DNA of 64,000 nucleotides from Thermomonas carbonis. GTDB lineage: Bacteria > Pseudomonadota > Gammaproteobacteria > Xanthomonadales > Xanthomonadaceae. Below are positions 1 to 11,929 of the stretch, one piece after another (within the stretch, counting starts at the first letter, position 1; the number at the start of each line of letters is the position of its first letter). Under the pieces are notes generated by a model, which worked only from the letters and a program-made list of their open reading frames with translations, did no database searches and was not told the DNA's origin. Both the position numbers and the translations under genes were made by a program. The DNA lies in NCBI RefSeq assembly GCF_014396975.1, contig NZ_CP060719.1, positions 3,382,001-3,446,000 of the forward strand. Direction: 5' to 3'.

Positions 1-338
1 ATGACATTGCCGATCGCGCCGCCGATCACCAGCGCCAGCGGCAGCGCCTGCTTCCAGTCGTTGCGCCTTGTTCCCCTGAGCATCCACGCCATCAGTCCAC
101 TGATGCCGAACGCCAGCACGGTGAAGAACCATTTCTGCCAGCCGCCGGCATCGGCCAGGAAACTGAAAGCCGCACCGGTGTTGTAGGTGCGATACCAGTT
201 CCAGAAGCCGTCGATCACCGGCACCGCGGTGTATTCCGGCAGCGACGCCAGCACCCAGGCCTTGGTCAGCTGGTCCAGCACCAGCACCAGCGCGGAGGCG
301 CCGAGCCAGGGAAGCGCATTGGGCTTCACCGCGGCCAT
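1..338 (-). CDS. lspA: Lipoprotein signal peptidase (signal peptidase II), 3' end cut by window
   Basis: Inner-membrane aspartyl protease that removes signal peptides from diacylglyceryl-modified prolipoproteins. The visible N-terminal ~112 residues hold the first membrane helix with [10 protein letters not shown], then the conserved stretch around [20 protein letters not shown], and break off in the GGAIGN motif that precedes the second catalytic Asp region, so the C-terminus lies outside the window. The ATG overlaps the ileS stop by one base (TGATG), which suggests translational coupling at the end of the murJ-ribF-ileS-lspA operon. The family is recognised with confidence; only the partial length limits the call. 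Confidence 0.93.
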   Translation of the reverse strand, partial: MAAVKPNALPWLGASALVLVLDQLTKAWVLASLPEYTAVPVIDGFWNWYRTYNTGAAFSFLADAGGWQKWFFTVLAFGISGLMAWMLRGTRRNDWKQALPLALVIGGAIGNV

Positions 339-3190
339 CAGAACCACATCCGGTCTTCGCCCGGCCCTTCGATGTTGGAGACGCAACGCCCGCACAACTG
401 CGGGTGCGCCGCATGCACACCCACGTCCGCACGGTGGTGCCAGCAGCGCACGCATTTGGCCTTCGTGGTCGGCTGCGCGAACACGCCGATCGCGCCCTTG
501 GCCTCGGCATCGGGCACCACGCGGACGTCGCCGCTGATCAGCAGGAAGCGCAGTTCGTCGGCCAGCGGCGCCAGCCAGTTCTGGTCGGACACGCCGCAGC
601 GCAGCTCGATCTCCGCCTGCAGTGCGGCACCAATCTCGCCGGCGGCGCGCATGGGTTCCAGCACCTTCGCGACCTGGTCGCGCACTTGCAGCAGGTTGTC
701 GAAGTCGGTGATCGACAACGCCGCCTCGGAAGGCAACGGTGCCAACCCGTCGTACCAGGTCGCGAACAACACGTTGTCGACGCGTTCGCCGGGCAGGTAA
801 CCCCACATCTCGTCGGCGGTGAAGCTGAGCACCGGCGCGATCCAGCGGACGAAGGCCTCGGTGATGCGGAACATCGCCGACTGAGCGCTACGGCGCCCGC
901 GCGAGTCCTCGCCCATCGTGTACAGGCGGTCCTTGGTGACGTCGAGGTACAGCGAGCCCAGGTCCACGCTGCAGAAATTCATCAGCGACTGCACCACTGC
1001 GGCGAAGTCGTAGCGCGCATACGCCGCGGCGATGTCTTCCTGCACCTGCCAGGCGCGATGCACGATCCAGCGATCCAGCGCGACCATGTCCTCCAGCGGG
1101 CGCAGGTGGCGCGCGGGCTCGAAGCCGTGAAGGTTGCCGAGCAGGAAGCGCGCGGTATTGCGGATGCGCCGATAGGCATCCGCGTTGCGCTTGAGGATCT
1201 CCTGCGACAGCGACATCTCGTTGCTGTAATCGGCGGACGCGATCCACAGGCGCAGGATGTCCGCGCCCAGCGTCTTCATGATGTCCTGCGGCTCGATGCC
1301 ATTGCCCAGCGACTTCGACATCTTGCGGCCGTGCTCGTCCACGGTGAAGCCGTGGGTCAGGCATTGCCGGTACGGAGCGGCCTTGTCGATGGCGACGCCG
1401 GTCAGCAGCGAGCTCTGGAACCAGCCGCGGTGCTGGTCGGAACCTTCGAGATACAGATCCGCCGGCTTGCCGAGGCCGCGTTCCAGCAGCACCGCTTCAT
1501 GGGTGATGCCGGAATCGAACCAGACATCGAGGATGTCGGTGATGCGGTCGTAGTCCTTCGCCTCGTCGCCGAGCAGCTCCGCGGCATCCAGCGAATACCA
1601 GACATCCACGCCACCCTGCTCGACGCGATCGGCGACCTGCCGCATCACCTCGACGCTGCGCGGATGCGGCTCGCCGGTTTCGCGATGCACGAACAACGCG
1701 ATGGGTACGCCCCAGGTGCGCTGGCGCGAGATCGTCCAGTCCGGACGCCCGTCGATCATGCCGGCGATGCGCGCCTCGCCCCATTCGGGATACCAGGTGA
1801 CAGTCTTGATCGCCGCCAGTGCATCGCGGCGCAGGTTGGCCTGATCCATGGAGATGAACCATTGCGGGGTGGCGCGGAACGCGACCGGCGTCTTGTGCCG
1901 CCAGCAATGCGGATAGCTGTGGGTGAGCTTCGAGAACGCGAGCAGGTGCCCGCTTGCACGCAGCACCTCGACCAGCACGTCGTTGGCCTTCCACACATGC
2001 AGGCCGGCCAGTTCGACGCCATTCGCAGGCGGCGTCGACGGCAGGTACACGCCGCGGCCATCGACAGGGTTGAGCTGTGCGGCCGAATATTGTTCGACCA
2101 GGCGGTACTTCTGCGACACCACGAAATCTTCCTGACCGTGGCCGGGAGCAGTGTGCACGGCGCCGGTGCCGTCTTCTGCACTGACGTGGTCGCCGAGCAG
2201 GACCGGGATGTCGCGTTCGTCATAGAACGGATGCGCGAACAACATGCCTTCGAGTTTTTCGCCGAGCGCGCGTCCGAGCACCACGACCTCGTCCACGCCG
2301 TAGCGCTTCAATGCCTTCTCGACCAGCGCTTCGGCCAGCACCAGCCAGCGACGCGCACCGCTCGCGGCGACCGGGCCTTCGACCAGCACGTATTCAAGAT
2401 CCGGGCCCATCGAAATCGCCAGCGACGCCGGCAGCGTCCACGGCGTGGTGGTCCAGATCGGCAGCGCGACCTCGACGCCTTCCGGCAATTCGCTGCCGAA
2501 GGCTCGGCTCAGCGCCTGCGGGTTGCGAGCGCTGTACGCCACGTCGACCGCGGGCGAGACCTTGTCCTGGTATTCGATCTCCGCCTCGGCCAACGCCGAG
2601 CCGCAATCGAAGCACCAGTAGACCGGCTTGACGCCGCGCAGCAGGTGGCCGTTCTCGACGACCTTCGCCAGCGCGCGGATCTCGTCGGCCTCGAACTTGA
2701 AATCGAGGGTGCGATACGGATGTTCCCAATCGCCGAGCACGCCCAGGCGCTTGAAATCGCGGCGCTGCACGTCGATCTGCTCGTTGGCATAGTCCCGGCA
2801 CTTCTGCCGGAACTCGACCGCATCCAGCTTCACCCCGACCTTGCCCCACTTCTTCTCGATCGCGATCTCGATCGGCAGGCCGTGGCAGTCCCAGCCCGGG
2901 ATGTACGGCGCATCGAAGCCGGCCACCGTCTTCGACTTGACGATGATGTCCTTGAGGATCTTGTTGACCGCGTGGCCCAGGTGGATCGCACCGTTCGCAT
3001 AGGGCGGGCCGTCATGCAGGACGAAGCGCGGTCGACCGGCGGCATGCGCGCGCAGTTGCGTGTACAGGCCCTGCGATTCCCAGCGCGCCAGCGTGTCCGG
3101 CTCGCGCTTGGGCAGGTCGCCGCGCATCGGGAACGCGGTCTCCGGCAACAGGATGGTCGCCTTGTACGGATTCTCTTGCTTGTCGGTCAC
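338..3190 (-). CDS. ileS: Isoleucyl-tRNA synthetase
   Basis: Cytoplasmic class I aminoacyl-tRNA synthetase that charges tRNA-Ile and edits valine. At 950 aa it has the usual bacterial length. The HIGH motif reads HLGH at residues 70-73 and KMSKS sits at about 623-627. The C-terminus carries the zinc-binding Cys pairs (CVRCW and CGRC) and ends in an EDRMWF-type tail, as in the E. coli-like group. Translation starts at GTG, which overlaps the ribF stop (GTGA), so the gene is coupled to ribF upstream and to lspA downstream. A long open frame on the opposite strand is a high-GC shadow. Confidence 0.98.
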   Translation of the reverse strand: MTDKQENPYKATILLPETAFPMRGDLPKREPDTLARWESQGLYTQLRAHAAGRPRFVLHDGPPYANGAIHLGHAVNKILKDIIVKSKTVAGFDAPYIPGWDCHGLPIEIAIEKKWGKVGVKLDAVEFRQKCRDYANEQIDVQRRDFKRLGVLGDWEHPYRTLDFKFEADEIRALAKVVENGHLLRGVKPVYWCFDCGSALAEAEIEYQDKVSPAVDVAYSARNPQALSRAFGSELPEGVEVALPIWTTTPWTLPASLAISMGPDLEYVLVEGPVAASGARRWLVLAEALVEKALKRYGVDEVVVLGRALGEKLEGMLFAHPFYDERDIPVLLGDHVSAEDGTGAVHTAPGHGQEDFVVSQKYRLVEQYSAAQLNPVDGRGVYLPSTPPANGVELAGLHVWKANDVLVEVLRASGHLLAFSKLTHSYPHCWRHKTPVAFRATPQWFISMDQANLRRDALAAIKTVTWYPEWGEARIAGMIDGRPDWTISRQRTWGVPIALFVHRETGEPHPRSVEVMRQVADRVEQGGVDVWYSLDAAELLGDEAKDYDRITDILDVWFDSGITHEAVLLERGLGKPADLYLEGSDQHRGWFQSSLLTGVAIDKAAPYRQCLTHGFTVDEHGRKMSKSLGNGIEPQDIMKTLGADILRLWIASADYSNEMSLSQEILKRNADAYRRIRNTARFLLGNLHGFEPARHLRPLEDMVALDRWIVHRAWQVQEDIAAAYARYDFAAVVQSLMNFCSVDLGSLYLDVTKDRLYTMGEDSRGRRSAQSAMFRITEAFVRWIAPVLSFTADEMWGYLPGERVDNVLFATWYDGLAPLPSEAALSITDFDNLLQVRDQVAKVLEPMRAAGEIGAALQAEIELRCGVSDQNWLAPLADELRFLLISGDVRVVPDAEAKGAIGVFAQPTTKAKCVRCWHHRADVGVHAAHPQLCGRCVSNIEGPGEDRMWF

Positions 3191-4158
3191 GCGGAGGCTC
3201 GCTGCGGTGCTTGGAGAGTCAGGATGGCCCGTGCCTGCGCATCGTCGCGGCGCATCTGCACCACCAGCGAGTCGAGGTCGGGGAATTTTTCTTCATCGCG
3301 CAAGCGGGCGACGAATTCCACTTCGATGCGACGCCCGTACAGGTCGCCGGCGAAGTCGAACAGATGCGCTTCCAGCAACGGCTCCAAGCCGTCCACGGTC
3401 GGCCGTGTGCCGAAGCTGGAGACCGAGGGCCACGGATGCTCGGCGACGCCATGCACCCACGTCGCGTAGATGCCACGCAGCGCCGGCGTCTTGTTGCCGA
3501 AGCGCAGGTTGGCGGTGGGATATCCGAGCGTGCGGCCGAGTTGTTTGCCATGGACGACGTGGCCGCCGATGGCGTACGGGCGACCGAGCAGGCGCGAGGC
3601 GGTATCGAAATCGCCGCCCGTCAACGCCGCCCGGATGCGCGTGCTGGAGACGCGTTCGCCGTCGCCGCAATGCACCGGCTCGATCGCTTGCGCGCTGAAG
3701 CCATGCGCTTGGCCCATCGCCTGCAACAAGCCGATGTCGCCCGCCCTGCCCTTGCCGAAACGGAAGCCGGGGCCGACCCAGACTTCGCGCGCGCGCAAGC
3801 GTTCGACCAACATGTCGCGCACGAAGTCCTCGGCCGGCATCGACGCAAGCTTTGCGTTGAAACGCAGCAGGCCGACGCTGTCGCAACCGAGGTCGTGCAG
3901 GCCCTGGAGCTTCGCCCGCGGCAGCATCAGGCGCGGCGGCTTGGCATCCTTGGCAAAAAATTCGCGCGGCAACGGTTCGAAGCTCAGTGCAACCGCCGGC
4001 ATCCCAAGCGAACGCGCGCGCGCCACGGCGCGGCCGACCAGCGCCTGGTGGCCCAGGTGCAGGCCGTCAAAGGCACCGATGCAGGCGACGCTGCCCTGCG
4101 GGCTCAGTGGCCCGCGGCTGTCCGAAGCGGAAATGGCGTCGCGGAAGAGAGGCTTCAT
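3187..4158 (-). CDS. ribF: Bifunctional riboflavin kinase / FMN adenylyltransferase
   Basis: Makes FMN from riboflavin and then FAD from FMN in the cytoplasm. The 323-residue protein starts with the adenylyltransferase domain, showing the nucleotidyl-transferase motif [13 protein letters not shown] and the SSTRIR segment. The C-terminal riboflavin kinase domain contains GYPTANLRF. The open frame extends 31 codons further upstream, but ATG 4158 ([10 protein letters not shown]) gives the family N-terminus and leaves a normal 40-base gap after murJ. It lies in the murJ-ribF-ileS-lspA operon, a common gammaproteobacterial order. Confidence 0.96.
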   Translation of the reverse strand: MKPLFRDAISASDSRGPLSPQGSVACIGAFDGLHLGHQALVGRAVARARSLGMPAVALSFEPLPREFFAKDAKPPRLMLPRAKLQGLHDLGCDSVGLLRFNAKLASMPAEDFVRDMLVERLRAREVWVGPGFRFGKGRAGDIGLLQAMGQAHGFSAQAIEPVHCGDGERVSSTRIRAALTGGDFDTASRLLGRPYAIGGHVVHGKQLGRTLGYPTANLRFGNKTPALRGIYATWVHGVAEHPWPSVSSFGTRPTVDGLEPLLEAHLFDFAGDLYGRRIEVEFVARLRDEEKFPDLDSLVVQMRRDDAQARAILTLQAPQRASA

Positions 4159-4198
4159 GGTGACTCCGCAGTATAGCTGCGGTGCAGCACCCTCACGC

Positions 4199-5809
4199 TC
4201 AGTGGCGCAGGTCGCGCGGGCGCATGCCCAGCGCCAGCAACACGCTCGCATAGGCTACGCCGCCGCCGCCGACCATCGCCGCCAACCGCCAGCTGCGCTC
4301 CCACCACGCCCAGTCGCCCCACGCCGGCCATGCCTGGCGGAACACCAGCACCACCAGCACCAAGGCCGACGTGGCGGCCACCAATCGGCCCAGGAAACGC
4401 CCCCAACCCGGCCGGTGTCGATACACACCGGTGCGCCGCAGCAGCCAGGCCAGTTGCAACGCATTCACCCAACCGGCGACCGCGATCGCCAACGCCAGCA
4501 GCGCATGCACGCCATGGATCCCGGCCAGCGCCTGCCGCCAATCGCCACCCGCGGCCTGCAACGCGGCCTGTCCCGTCGGCGTGGCATGCAACAGCCAGGC
4601 GAACAGGCCAACCGTGCACAACCCATTCGTCAACACGGCCACGATCGCAGCCTTCACCGGCGTCCGCGTGTCCTGCCGCGAATAGAACGCAGGCGCCAGC
4701 ACTTTCACCAGCAGGAACGCCGGCACCGCGGTGGACTGCGCGATCAGGCTCCAGCTGCTCATCCTCGTGTCCAGCGCCGTGAAATTGCGGTACTGGAACA
4801 GCGTGGCCATCAGTGGCTCGGCGCACAGGATCAAGCCGGCGCAGGCAGGCAGGCCGATCAGCAGGCACAGCCGGAATCCCCAGTCGAGCGCTTTCGAGAA
4901 CCCGTCGGGATCGGTCGCGGCATGCCGGGTCGACAGGTGCGGCAGGATCACGGTGCCGATCGCGACCCCGAACATCCCCAGAGGGAATTCCAGCAGGCGA
5001 TCGCTGTAGTAGAGCCAGGTCATGCTGCCGCCGATCAGGAACGACGCCGCCATCGTGTTGAACAGCAGGTTGAACTGGACCACCGACGAGCCGAACAGGG
5101 TCGGCACCATCAGCTTGAGGATCTTGCGCACGCCGGCATGGGCGAAATCGAGCTTCGGGCGCGGCAGCAAGCCCAGTTTGGCCAGCGCCGGCAACTGGAA
5201 CAGCAGTTGCAGGATGCCGGCAGCGAACACGCCCCAGGCCAGCGCCTTGACCGAGCCGCCCATCAACGGCGCCAGCCCCAGCGCCGCCGCCATCATCGCC
5301 AGGTTCAGCAGCACCGGCGACAGCGCCGGGATCGCGAAACGCTGGTAGCTGTTTAGGATGCTGCCCACCAGCGACGCCAGCGAAATGAACAGTGCGTACG
5401 GAAAGGTGATCCGCAGCATCTCGACGAACAGCGCGTGCTTCTCGCTGCCGGGCACGAAACCAGGCGCGACCAGCTGGGTCAGCCACGGCGCGATCAGCAG
5501 GACCACGGCCGTCACCACCAGCAACCCGGCCAGCAGGGTGCCGGTGACCCGGTCCACCAACTCGCGCACCGCCTGCGGGCCGTGCTTTTCCTTGTACTCG
5601 GCCAACACCGGCACGAAGGCCATCGAGAACGAGCCCTCGGCCGACAGCCGGCGCATGAAATTCGGGATGCGGAAGGCGGCGATGAACACGTCCATCGCCG
5701 GATTGGCACCGAACACGATCGCGTACACCTGGTCGCGGACCAGGCCCGAGACCCGCGACAGGAATGTCATTGCGCTGAACACCGCGGTCGACCGCAGCAA
5801 GCGACTCAT
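4199..5809 (-). CDS. murJ: Lipid II flippase MurJ (MviN)
   Basis: Multi-helix inner-membrane protein of the MOP superfamily that moves lipid II to the periplasmic face for peptidoglycan synthesis. The 536-residue sequence has the family N-terminus (MSRLLRSTAVFSAMTFLSRV, then GLVRDQ) and about 14 hydrophobic segments. I chose ATG 5809, which follows a GGGACGGG-type ribosome site; an in-frame TTG at 5839 would only add ten residues. It is the first gene of the operon running into ribF, ileS and lspA and is divergent from rpsT. Confidence 0.96.
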   Translation of the reverse strand: MSRLLRSTAVFSAMTFLSRVSGLVRDQVYAIVFGANPAMDVFIAAFRIPNFMRRLSAEGSFSMAFVPVLAEYKEKHGPQAVRELVDRVTGTLLAGLLVVTAVVLLIAPWLTQLVAPGFVPGSEKHALFVEMLRITFPYALFISLASLVGSILNSYQRFAIPALSPVLLNLAMMAAALGLAPLMGGSVKALAWGVFAAGILQLLFQLPALAKLGLLPRPKLDFAHAGVRKILKLMVPTLFGSSVVQFNLLFNTMAASFLIGGSMTWLYYSDRLLEFPLGMFGVAIGTVILPHLSTRHAATDPDGFSKALDWGFRLCLLIGLPACAGLILCAEPLMATLFQYRNFTALDTRMSSWSLIAQSTAVPAFLLVKVLAPAFYSRQDTRTPVKAAIVAVLTNGLCTVGLFAWLLHATPTGQAALQAAGGDWRQALAGIHGVHALLALAIAVAGWVNALQLAWLLRRTGVYRHRPGWGRFLGRLVAATSALVLVVLVFRQAWPAWGDWAWWERSWRLAAMVGGGGVAYASVLLALGMRPRDLRH

Positions 5810-5830
5810 GCCCGTCCCGCCCCAGCGTTG

Positions 5831-5859
5831 TTGACGCAAGCCATTGAATCATCCATAAT
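5831..5859 (+). promoter_or_regulatory. Sigma70-type promoter of rpsT
   Basis: TTGACG (5831-5836) and CATAAT (5854-5859) are separated by exactly 17 bases and lie about 100 bases upstream of the rpsT GTG start, in the divergent murJ-rpsT spacer. Both hexamers are near consensus. The assignment is by pattern and position only. Confidence 0.7.
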
Positions 5860-5959
5860 TTTGGGTCTTTCCGATTCCATTCGTCCGTTGGCAAGCCTGC
5901 ACGCGGACGATCCTTGCAGCAACAGCTGCTCCAATCTCTGACTCTCCAGGATTTCCGTC

Positions 5960-6229
5960 GTGGCCAATATCAAGTCCGCCAAGAAGCGCGCCAAGCAGAC
6001 CGTCGTGCGCAACGAACGCAACGTCGCCCAGCGCTCCATGCTGCGTACCGCCGTCAAGAAGGTCATCAAGGCGCTCGACGCCAACGATGCCGACGCCGCT
6101 TCCGCCGCTTTCATCACCGCACAGCCGCTGCTGGATCGTTTCGCGGCCCGCGGCCTGATCCACAAGAACAAGGCGGCCCGTCACAAGGCCCGCCTGACCG
6201 CCCGCATCAAGGCGCTCAAGGCCGCCTGA
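5960..6229 (+). CDS. rpsT: 30S ribosomal protein S20
   Basis: Small-subunit ribosomal protein that binds the 5' domain of 16S rRNA. The 89-residue, Lys/Arg/Ala-rich sequence starts [13 protein letters not shown], the family signature. Translation starts at GTG (5960); a non-ATG start is also typical of rpsT in enterobacteria, where it takes part in autogenous control. The gene is monocistronic, with its own promoter upstream and an intrinsic terminator just downstream. Confidence 0.98.
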   Translation: MANIKSAKKRAKQTVVRNERNVAQRSMLRTAVKKVIKALDANDADAASAAFITAQPLLDRFAARGLIHKNKAARHKARLTARIKALKAA

Positions 6230-6250
6230 TCCAGGGCGTCCTGCGTCACC

Positions 6251-6277
6251 AAAAACCCGGCGAATGCCGGGTTTTTT
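6251..6277 (+). terminator. Rho-independent terminator of rpsT (bidirectional)
   Basis: CCCGGC-GAAT-GCCGGG (6256-6271) is followed by six T. It is preceded by five A, so it can also end convergent obgE transcription on the minus strand. Confidence 0.9.
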
Positions 6278-6298
6278 GTTGGTCGCCACGACCACGGC

Positions 6299-7462
<1,164 letters not shown>

Positions 7463-7472
7463 CTAGACCGGA

Positions 7473-7733
7473 TCAACCGGCGGCGACGACATTGACCGTG
7501 CGGCGCTGCTTCGGGCCCTTGGTCGTGAATTCGACCTTGCCGTCGATCAGCGCGAACAGGGTGTGGTCGCGGCCGAGGCCGACGCCCATGCCCGGATGAA
7601 ACTGGGTGCCACGCTGGCGGATGATGATATTGCCGGCTTCGATCGCCTGGCCGCCATAGATCTTCACGCCGAGGTACTTCGGATTGGAGTCGCGACCGTT
7701 GCGCGAGGAGCCTACGCCCTTTTTATGTGCCAT
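7473..7733 (-). CDS. rpmA: 50S ribosomal protein L27
   Basis: Large-subunit protein whose N-terminus reaches the peptidyl-transferase centre. At 86 aa it begins [21 protein letters not shown] and is colinear with the bacterial family, with no N-terminal cleavage extension of the Firmicutes type. It starts 11 bases after the rplU stop and is clearly co-transcribed with it. Confidence 0.98.
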   Translation of the reverse strand: MAHKKGVGSSRNGRDSNPKYLGVKIYGGQAIEAGNIIIRQRGTQFHPGMGVGLGRDHTLFALIDGKVEFTTKGPKQRRTVNVVAAG

Positions 7734-7744
7734 GACTGCTCTCC

Positions 7745-8065
7745 TTACTTCTTGTCGCCACCGGCAATGCCGGTGATCTCGATTTCGGTGTAGTACTGCC
7801 GGTGGCCCATCTGCTTGCGATGGTGCTTGCGGCGACGGAACTTGACGATGCGGATCTTGTCGGCGCGGCCGTGGCTGACGATCTTGGCGGCGATGGACGC
7901 CCCCTTGATGTCGTCGCCCAGCTTGATGCCGTCGGCATCGCCGAGCATCAGGATGTTGTCGAACTTGAGTTCGCTGCCGACATCGCCTTCGAGCTTTTCG
8001 ACGCGGAGCGTTTCGCCCTGCATCACGCGGTGTTGCTTACCGCCGGTGACCAAAACTGCGTACAT
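7745..8065 (-). CDS. rplU: 50S ribosomal protein L21
   Basis: Large-subunit protein that binds 23S rRNA. The 106-residue sequence starts [14 protein letters not shown] and holds the conserved [16 protein letters not shown] stretch near the end. The open frame runs 166 codons further upstream without family resemblance, so ATG 8065 is the start. It is the first gene of rplU-rpmA(-obgE) and is preceded by a sigma70 promoter at 8140-8169 with a leader of roughly 65-70 bases. Confidence 0.98.
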   Translation of the reverse strand: MYAVLVTGGKQHRVMQGETLRVEKLEGDVGSELKFDNILMLGDADGIKLGDDIKGASIAAKIVSHGRADKIRIVKFRRRKHHRKQMGHRQYYTEIEITGIAGGDKK

Positions 8066-8139
8066 GGTGAGGTTCCTATGACTCTGGTTTCTGTAGTTAT
8101 TCTTGTCCCTGCACGACATCGAGGCCGGACAGGAGCGGA

Positions 8140-8169
8140 ATTGTAGGGGATTCAGCGGGTTAGGGTCAA
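8140..8169 (-). promoter_or_regulatory. Sigma70-type promoter of rplU-rpmA
   Basis: On the minus strand TTGACC (8169-8164) and TACAAT (8145-8140) are separated by 18 bases, about 75 bases upstream of the rplU ATG. The -10 hexamer matches consensus at five of six positions. Confidence 0.7.
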
Positions 8170-8320
8170 CCAGCGCTACGGGATCGCATTCCGAGCGGGC
8201 ACCTTGGTGACGCCTGCGAGAAAAACGTAGAGCGCCTTCCCACACTGGCGACATGGGTCGGTGGCGGCGTGTGCAGAGGGGCATAGGCCAGAGTGGCCCA
8301 TGGGTGAGGCCGGGCTGCTC

Positions 8321-8391
8321 GCGCGGCACTGCCGCGCAGCCTGGTCGAACGCCCGGCGCGCTGCGCCGGGCCGGAGGAGCCGCGAAGCGGC
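8321..8391. repeat. Three consecutive perfect hairpins in the rplU-uvrA spacer
   Basis: The 543-base spacer between rplU and uvrA (8066-8608) holds no convincing gene. Within it lie three perfect inverted repeats in a row: GCGCGGCA/TGCCGCGC (8321-8337), GCCCGGCGC/GCGCCGGGC (8351-8371) and GCCGC/GCGGC (8379-8391). There is no T run, so they are not ordinary terminators. I saw no LexA-type box in front of uvrA. Their role is unknown. Confidence 0.6.
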
Positions 8392-8608
8392 GTGCCCACG
8401 CCCGCCGCGTCAGTCCTGGACGACTGGACAAGGCGGCGGGCCCATGCCCCTCGGCGCGCGGTGCCTGCGTCGCAGTCCAGGAGACCCACCAGAACCACAC
8501 TGGCAATCCCGCCATTTGCCCCCAAATCACCGGCTCGGTACCCTGCCTGATTGCCCGTTGCACGGCATCCGCACCTCGCCCGCTCCCCTTCCCCAGGATC
8601 CCCCATCC

Positions 8609-11503
8609 ATGGCGCTGGACACCATCCGCCTACGCGGCGCACGGACGCACAACCTCAAGAACATCGACCTCGACCTGCCTCGCGACAAGCTGATCGTGAT
8701 CACCGGTCTGTCCGGCTCCGGCAAATCGTCGCTGGCGTTCGACACGATCTACGCCGAGGGCCAGCGTCGCTATGTCGAATCGTTGTCGGCGTATGCGCGC
8801 CAGTTCCTGAGCGTGATGGACAAGCCCGACATCGACCACATCGAAGGGCTGAGCCCGGCGATCTCGATCGAACAGAAATCCACCAGCCACAACCCGCGTT
8901 CGACGGTCGGCACGATCACCGAGATCCACGACTACCTGCGCCTGCTGTACGCCCGCGTGGGCACGCCGCGCTGCCCGGACCACCACTTCCCGCTGGAAGC
9001 GCAGACGGTCAGCCAAATGGTCGACCAGGTGCTGGCGATGGAGCAGGACGAGTCGCTGGCCGCGCAGCGCTGGATGTTGCTGGCGCCGGTCATCCGCGAG
9101 CGCAAGGGCGAGCACCAACAAGTGTTCGAACAGATGCGGGCACAGGGTTACACGCGGGTCCGCGTGAATGGCCACGTGCACGAGATCGACGCGGTGCCGA
9201 CGCTGGCACCGCGCCAGAAGCACACCATCGAAGCGGTGATCGATCGCTTCAAGTCGCGCGCGGACATTCGCCAGCGCCTGGCCGAATCGTTCGAGACCGC
9301 GCTGAAGCTCGGCGATGGCATGGCCGTCGTGCAGTCGATGGACGAAAGCGATCGCGCGCCCTTGCTGTTCTCGTCGAAGTATTCCTGCCCGGTCTGCGAT
9401 TACGCGCTGCCGGAACTGGAGCCGCGGCTGTTCTCGTTCAATGCGCCGATGGGTGCGTGCCCCGGATGCGATGGTCTGGGCGTCGCCCAGTTCTTCGACC
9501 CATCGCGCGTGGTCGGCCATCCGGAACTGTCGCTGGCGGCGGGCGCGATGCGCGGCTGGGACCGCCGCAACGCGTACTACTTCTCGATGATCACCTCGCT
9601 GGCGAAGCACTACAAATTCGACGTCGACCTGCCGTGGCAACTGCTGCCGGAAGAGATCCGCGCGATCGTCCTGCATGGCAGCGGCAAGGAAGCGATCAAC
9701 CTTGTTTACGTCGGCGAGAACGGCAACAAGTACCAGCGCAAGCATGCCTTCGAGGGCATCATCCCGAACCTCGAGCGGCGCTACCGCGAAACCGAATCGG
9801 CGGCGGTGCGCGAGGAACTGTCGAAGTACATCAGCGAGCGGCCCTGCCCCGAGTGCGGTGGCGCACGACTGAACCGCTCCGCGCGCAATGTGTTCGTGGC
9901 CGACCGGCCGCTGCATGAGATCGCGGTGATGCCGATCGACACCTGCCTTGCGTTCTTCCACGGCCTGAAGCTGGCCGGCTGGCGCGGCGAGATCGCCACC
10001 AAGATCGTCAAGGAAATCGGCGAGCGGCTGAGCTTCCTGGTCGATGTGGGCCTCGACTACCTCACGCTCGAGCGCAAGGCCGACAGCCTTTCCGGCGGCG
10101 AGGCCCAGCGCATTCGCCTGGCCTCGCAGATCGGTGCCGGACTGGTCGGGGTGATGTACGTGCTGGACGAACCCAGCATCGGCCTGCACCAGCGCGACAA
10201 CGAGCGGCTGCTCGGCACCCTCACCCGGCTGCGCGACCTCGGCAACACGGTGATCGTGGTTGAGCACGACGAGGATGCGATCCGCTTGGCCGATCATGTG
10301 GTCGACATCGGCCCCGGTGCCGGCGTGCATGGTGGCGAGGTGGTGGCGCAGGGCAAGCTGGCCGACATCCTCAAGGCACCACGCTCGATCACCGGCCAGT
10401 ACCTGTCCGGCAAGAAGCGGATCGAGGTGCCGGCGAAGCGCCACGTGCCCAATCGCAAACTGCTGCTCAAGCTGAAGGGCGCGCACGGCAACAACCTGAA
10501 GAACGTCGACCTCGAGATTCCCTCGGGCCTGTTCACCGCGATCACCGGCGTCTCGGGTTCCGGCAAGTCCACCCTGATCAACGACACCCTGTATGCGCTG
10601 GCGGCCAACGAGATCAATGGCGCGTCGCATACGCCTTCGCCGTATCGCGAGATCACTGGGCTGGACCTGTTCGACAAGGTGGTCGACATCGACCAGTCGC
10701 CGATCGGGCGCACGCCGCGCTCCAACCCGGCGACCTATACCGGCCTGTTCACGCCGCTGCGCGAATTGTTCGCGCAGGTCCCGGAATCGCGCGCCCGCGG
10801 ATACTCGCCGGGCCGCTTCAGCTTCAACGTGCGCGGCGGCCGCTGCGAAGCCTGCCAGGGTGACGGTCTGATCAAGGTCGAGATGCACTTCCTGCCGGAC
10901 GTGTACGTGCCCTGCGATGTCTGCCAGGGCAAGCGCTACAACCGCGAGACCCTGGAGATCCACTACAAGGGCCACAGCATCCGCGACGTGCTGGAGATGA
11001 CCGTCGAGGACGCGCTGGAGCTGTTCGCTCCGGTGCCGAGCATCGCCCGCAAGCTGGAAACGCTGATGGACGTGGGCCTGAGCTACATCAAGCTGGGCCA
11101 GAGCGCGACCACGCTGTCCGGCGGCGAAGCACAACGGGTGAAACTGTCGAAGGAACTCAGCCGGCGCGACACCGGCCGCACCCTCTACATCCTCGACGAG
11201 CCCACCACCGGCCTGCATTTCCACGACATCGAGCACCTGCTCGCCGTGCTGCATCGCCTGCGCGACGACGGCAACACCGTGGTCGTCATCGAGCACAACC
11301 TCGACGTGATCAAGACCGCGGACTGGGTGGTGGATCTCGGCCCGGAGGGTGGCCATCGAGGTGGCCAGATCCTCGCCATCGGCACGCCCGAGACGGTGGC
11401 CGCGAATCCCGCATCGCACACCGGCCGCTTCCTTGCGCCCCTGCTGGAAAAGGCAGCAGCACCGGTGCCGACTCCACGCAAGAAAAAGAAGGCCTCGGCA
11501 TGA
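8609..11503 (+). CDS. uvrA: Excinuclease ABC subunit A
   Basis: DNA-damage recognition ATPase of nucleotide excision repair, working as a dimer with UvrB. The 964-residue protein has two ABC modules. Walker A motifs GLSGSGKSS (about residue 33) and GVSGSGKST (about 647) and two LSGGEAQR signatures are intact. The zinc modules are visible as CPVCDY...CPGCDG and CEACQG...CDVCQG. ATG 8609 ([13 protein letters not shown]) matches the family start; the open frame extends 116 codons upstream with no resemblance. Its stop overlaps the thioesterase start by ATGA. Confidence 0.98.
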   Translation: MALDTIRLRGARTHNLKNIDLDLPRDKLIVITGLSGSGKSSLAFDTIYAEGQRRYVESLSAYARQFLSVMDKPDIDHIEGLSPAISIEQKSTSHNPRSTVGTITEIHDYLRLLYARVGTPRCPDHHFPLEAQTVSQMVDQVLAMEQDESLAAQRWMLLAPVIRERKGEHQQVFEQMRAQGYTRVRVNGHVHEIDAVPTLAPRQKHTIEAVIDRFKSRADIRQRLAESFETALKLGDGMAVVQSMDESDRAPLLFSSKYSCPVCDYALPELEPRLFSFNAPMGACPGCDGLGVAQFFDPSRVVGHPELSLAAGAMRGWDRRNAYYFSMITSLAKHYKFDVDLPWQLLPEEIRAIVLHGSGKEAINLVYVGENGNKYQRKHAFEGIIPNLERRYRETESAAVREELSKYISERPCPECGGARLNRSARNVFVADRPLHEIAVMPIDTCLAFFHGLKLAGWRGEIATKIVKEIGERLSFLVDVGLDYLTLERKADSLSGGEAQRIRLASQIGAGLVGVMYVLDEPSIGLHQRDNERLLGTLTRLRDLGNTVIVVEHDEDAIRLADHVVDIGPGAGVHGGEVVAQGKLADILKAPRSITGQYLSGKKRIEVPAKRHVPNRKLLLKLKGAHGNNLKNVDLEIPSGLFTAITGVSGSGKSTLINDTLYALAANEINGASHTPSPYREITGLDLFDKVVDIDQSPIGRTPRSNPATYTGLFTPLRELFAQVPESRARGYSPGRFSFNVRGGRCEACQGDGLIKVEMHFLPDVYVPCDVCQGKRYNRETLEIHYKGHSIRDVLEMTVEDALELFAPVPSIARKLETLMDVGLSYIKLGQSATTLSGGEAQRVKLSKELSRRDTGRTLYILDEPTTGLHFHDIEHLLAVLHRLRDDGNTVVVIEHNLDVIKTADWVVDLGPEGGHRGGQILAIGTPETVAANPASHTGRFLAPLLEKAAAPVPTPRKKKKASA

Positions 11504-11919
11504 ACGGGAGCAGCAAAGGCCAGGTGTACCGCATCCCGATCGCGCTGCGCTGGAGCGACCTGGATGCGTTCAACCACGTCAACAATGCTCGCTACCTGAC
11601 CTTCCTGGAGCAGGCGCGCATCGAGTGGTTCGAAACCCTGGAAGCGCCGTGGATGACAGACGAGGTCGCACCGGTGGTGGCCACCGCCACGATCAACTTC
11701 AAGCGTCCGATCGAATACCCGGCGAGCATTGCCGTCGAGCTGTTCACCGAACGATTGGGCAACACCAGCGTGACCATCGGCCACCGCATCCTGGCCGATG
11801 ACGGAACCCTGCACGCCGATGGCCACGTGGTGGCGGTGTGGATCTCGCGCAGCGGCGGTCGGCCAGTGGCGTTGCCAGATGCGGTGCGAAGGGCGTCGGA
11901 GTCGCTGCTGCAGGCGTGA
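11500..11919 (+). CDS. Acyl-CoA thioesterase, hotdog fold (YbgC/4HBT type)
   Basis: A 139-residue single-domain hotdog thioesterase, expected to hydrolyse acyl-CoA thioesters in the cytoplasm. The signature [23 protein letters not shown] matches the 4-hydroxybenzoyl-CoA thioesterase-like family (catalytic Asp in the DxxxHVNN segment), followed by the central beta-sheet region ([17 protein letters not shown]). The start overlaps the uvrA stop (ATGA), so it is translated behind uvrA. The exact substrate cannot be read from sequence. Confidence 0.88.
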   Translation: MNGSSKGQVYRIPIALRWSDLDAFNHVNNARYLTFLEQARIEWFETLEAPWMTDEVAPVVATATINFKRPIEYPASIAVELFTERLGNTSVTIGHRILADDGTLHADGHVVAVWISRSGGRPVALPDAVRRASESLLQA

Positions 11920-11929
11920 CGCCGCGGAC

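Noticed and set aside
404..3469. Long open frame of 1021 codons on the plus strand opposite ileS
   Set aside because: It is a high-GC antisense shadow of ileS with Arg/Asp/His-rich composition and no family resemblance; ileS motifs are intact on the minus strand.
8066..8608. SOS (LexA) operator in front of uvrA
   Set aside because: No inverted CTG/CAG-type or TTAGTA-type box could be found in the spacer.
8630..11419. Long minus-strand open frame of 929 codons opposite uvrA
   Set aside because: Antisense shadow of uvrA caused by codon bias; no start context and no recognisable domain.
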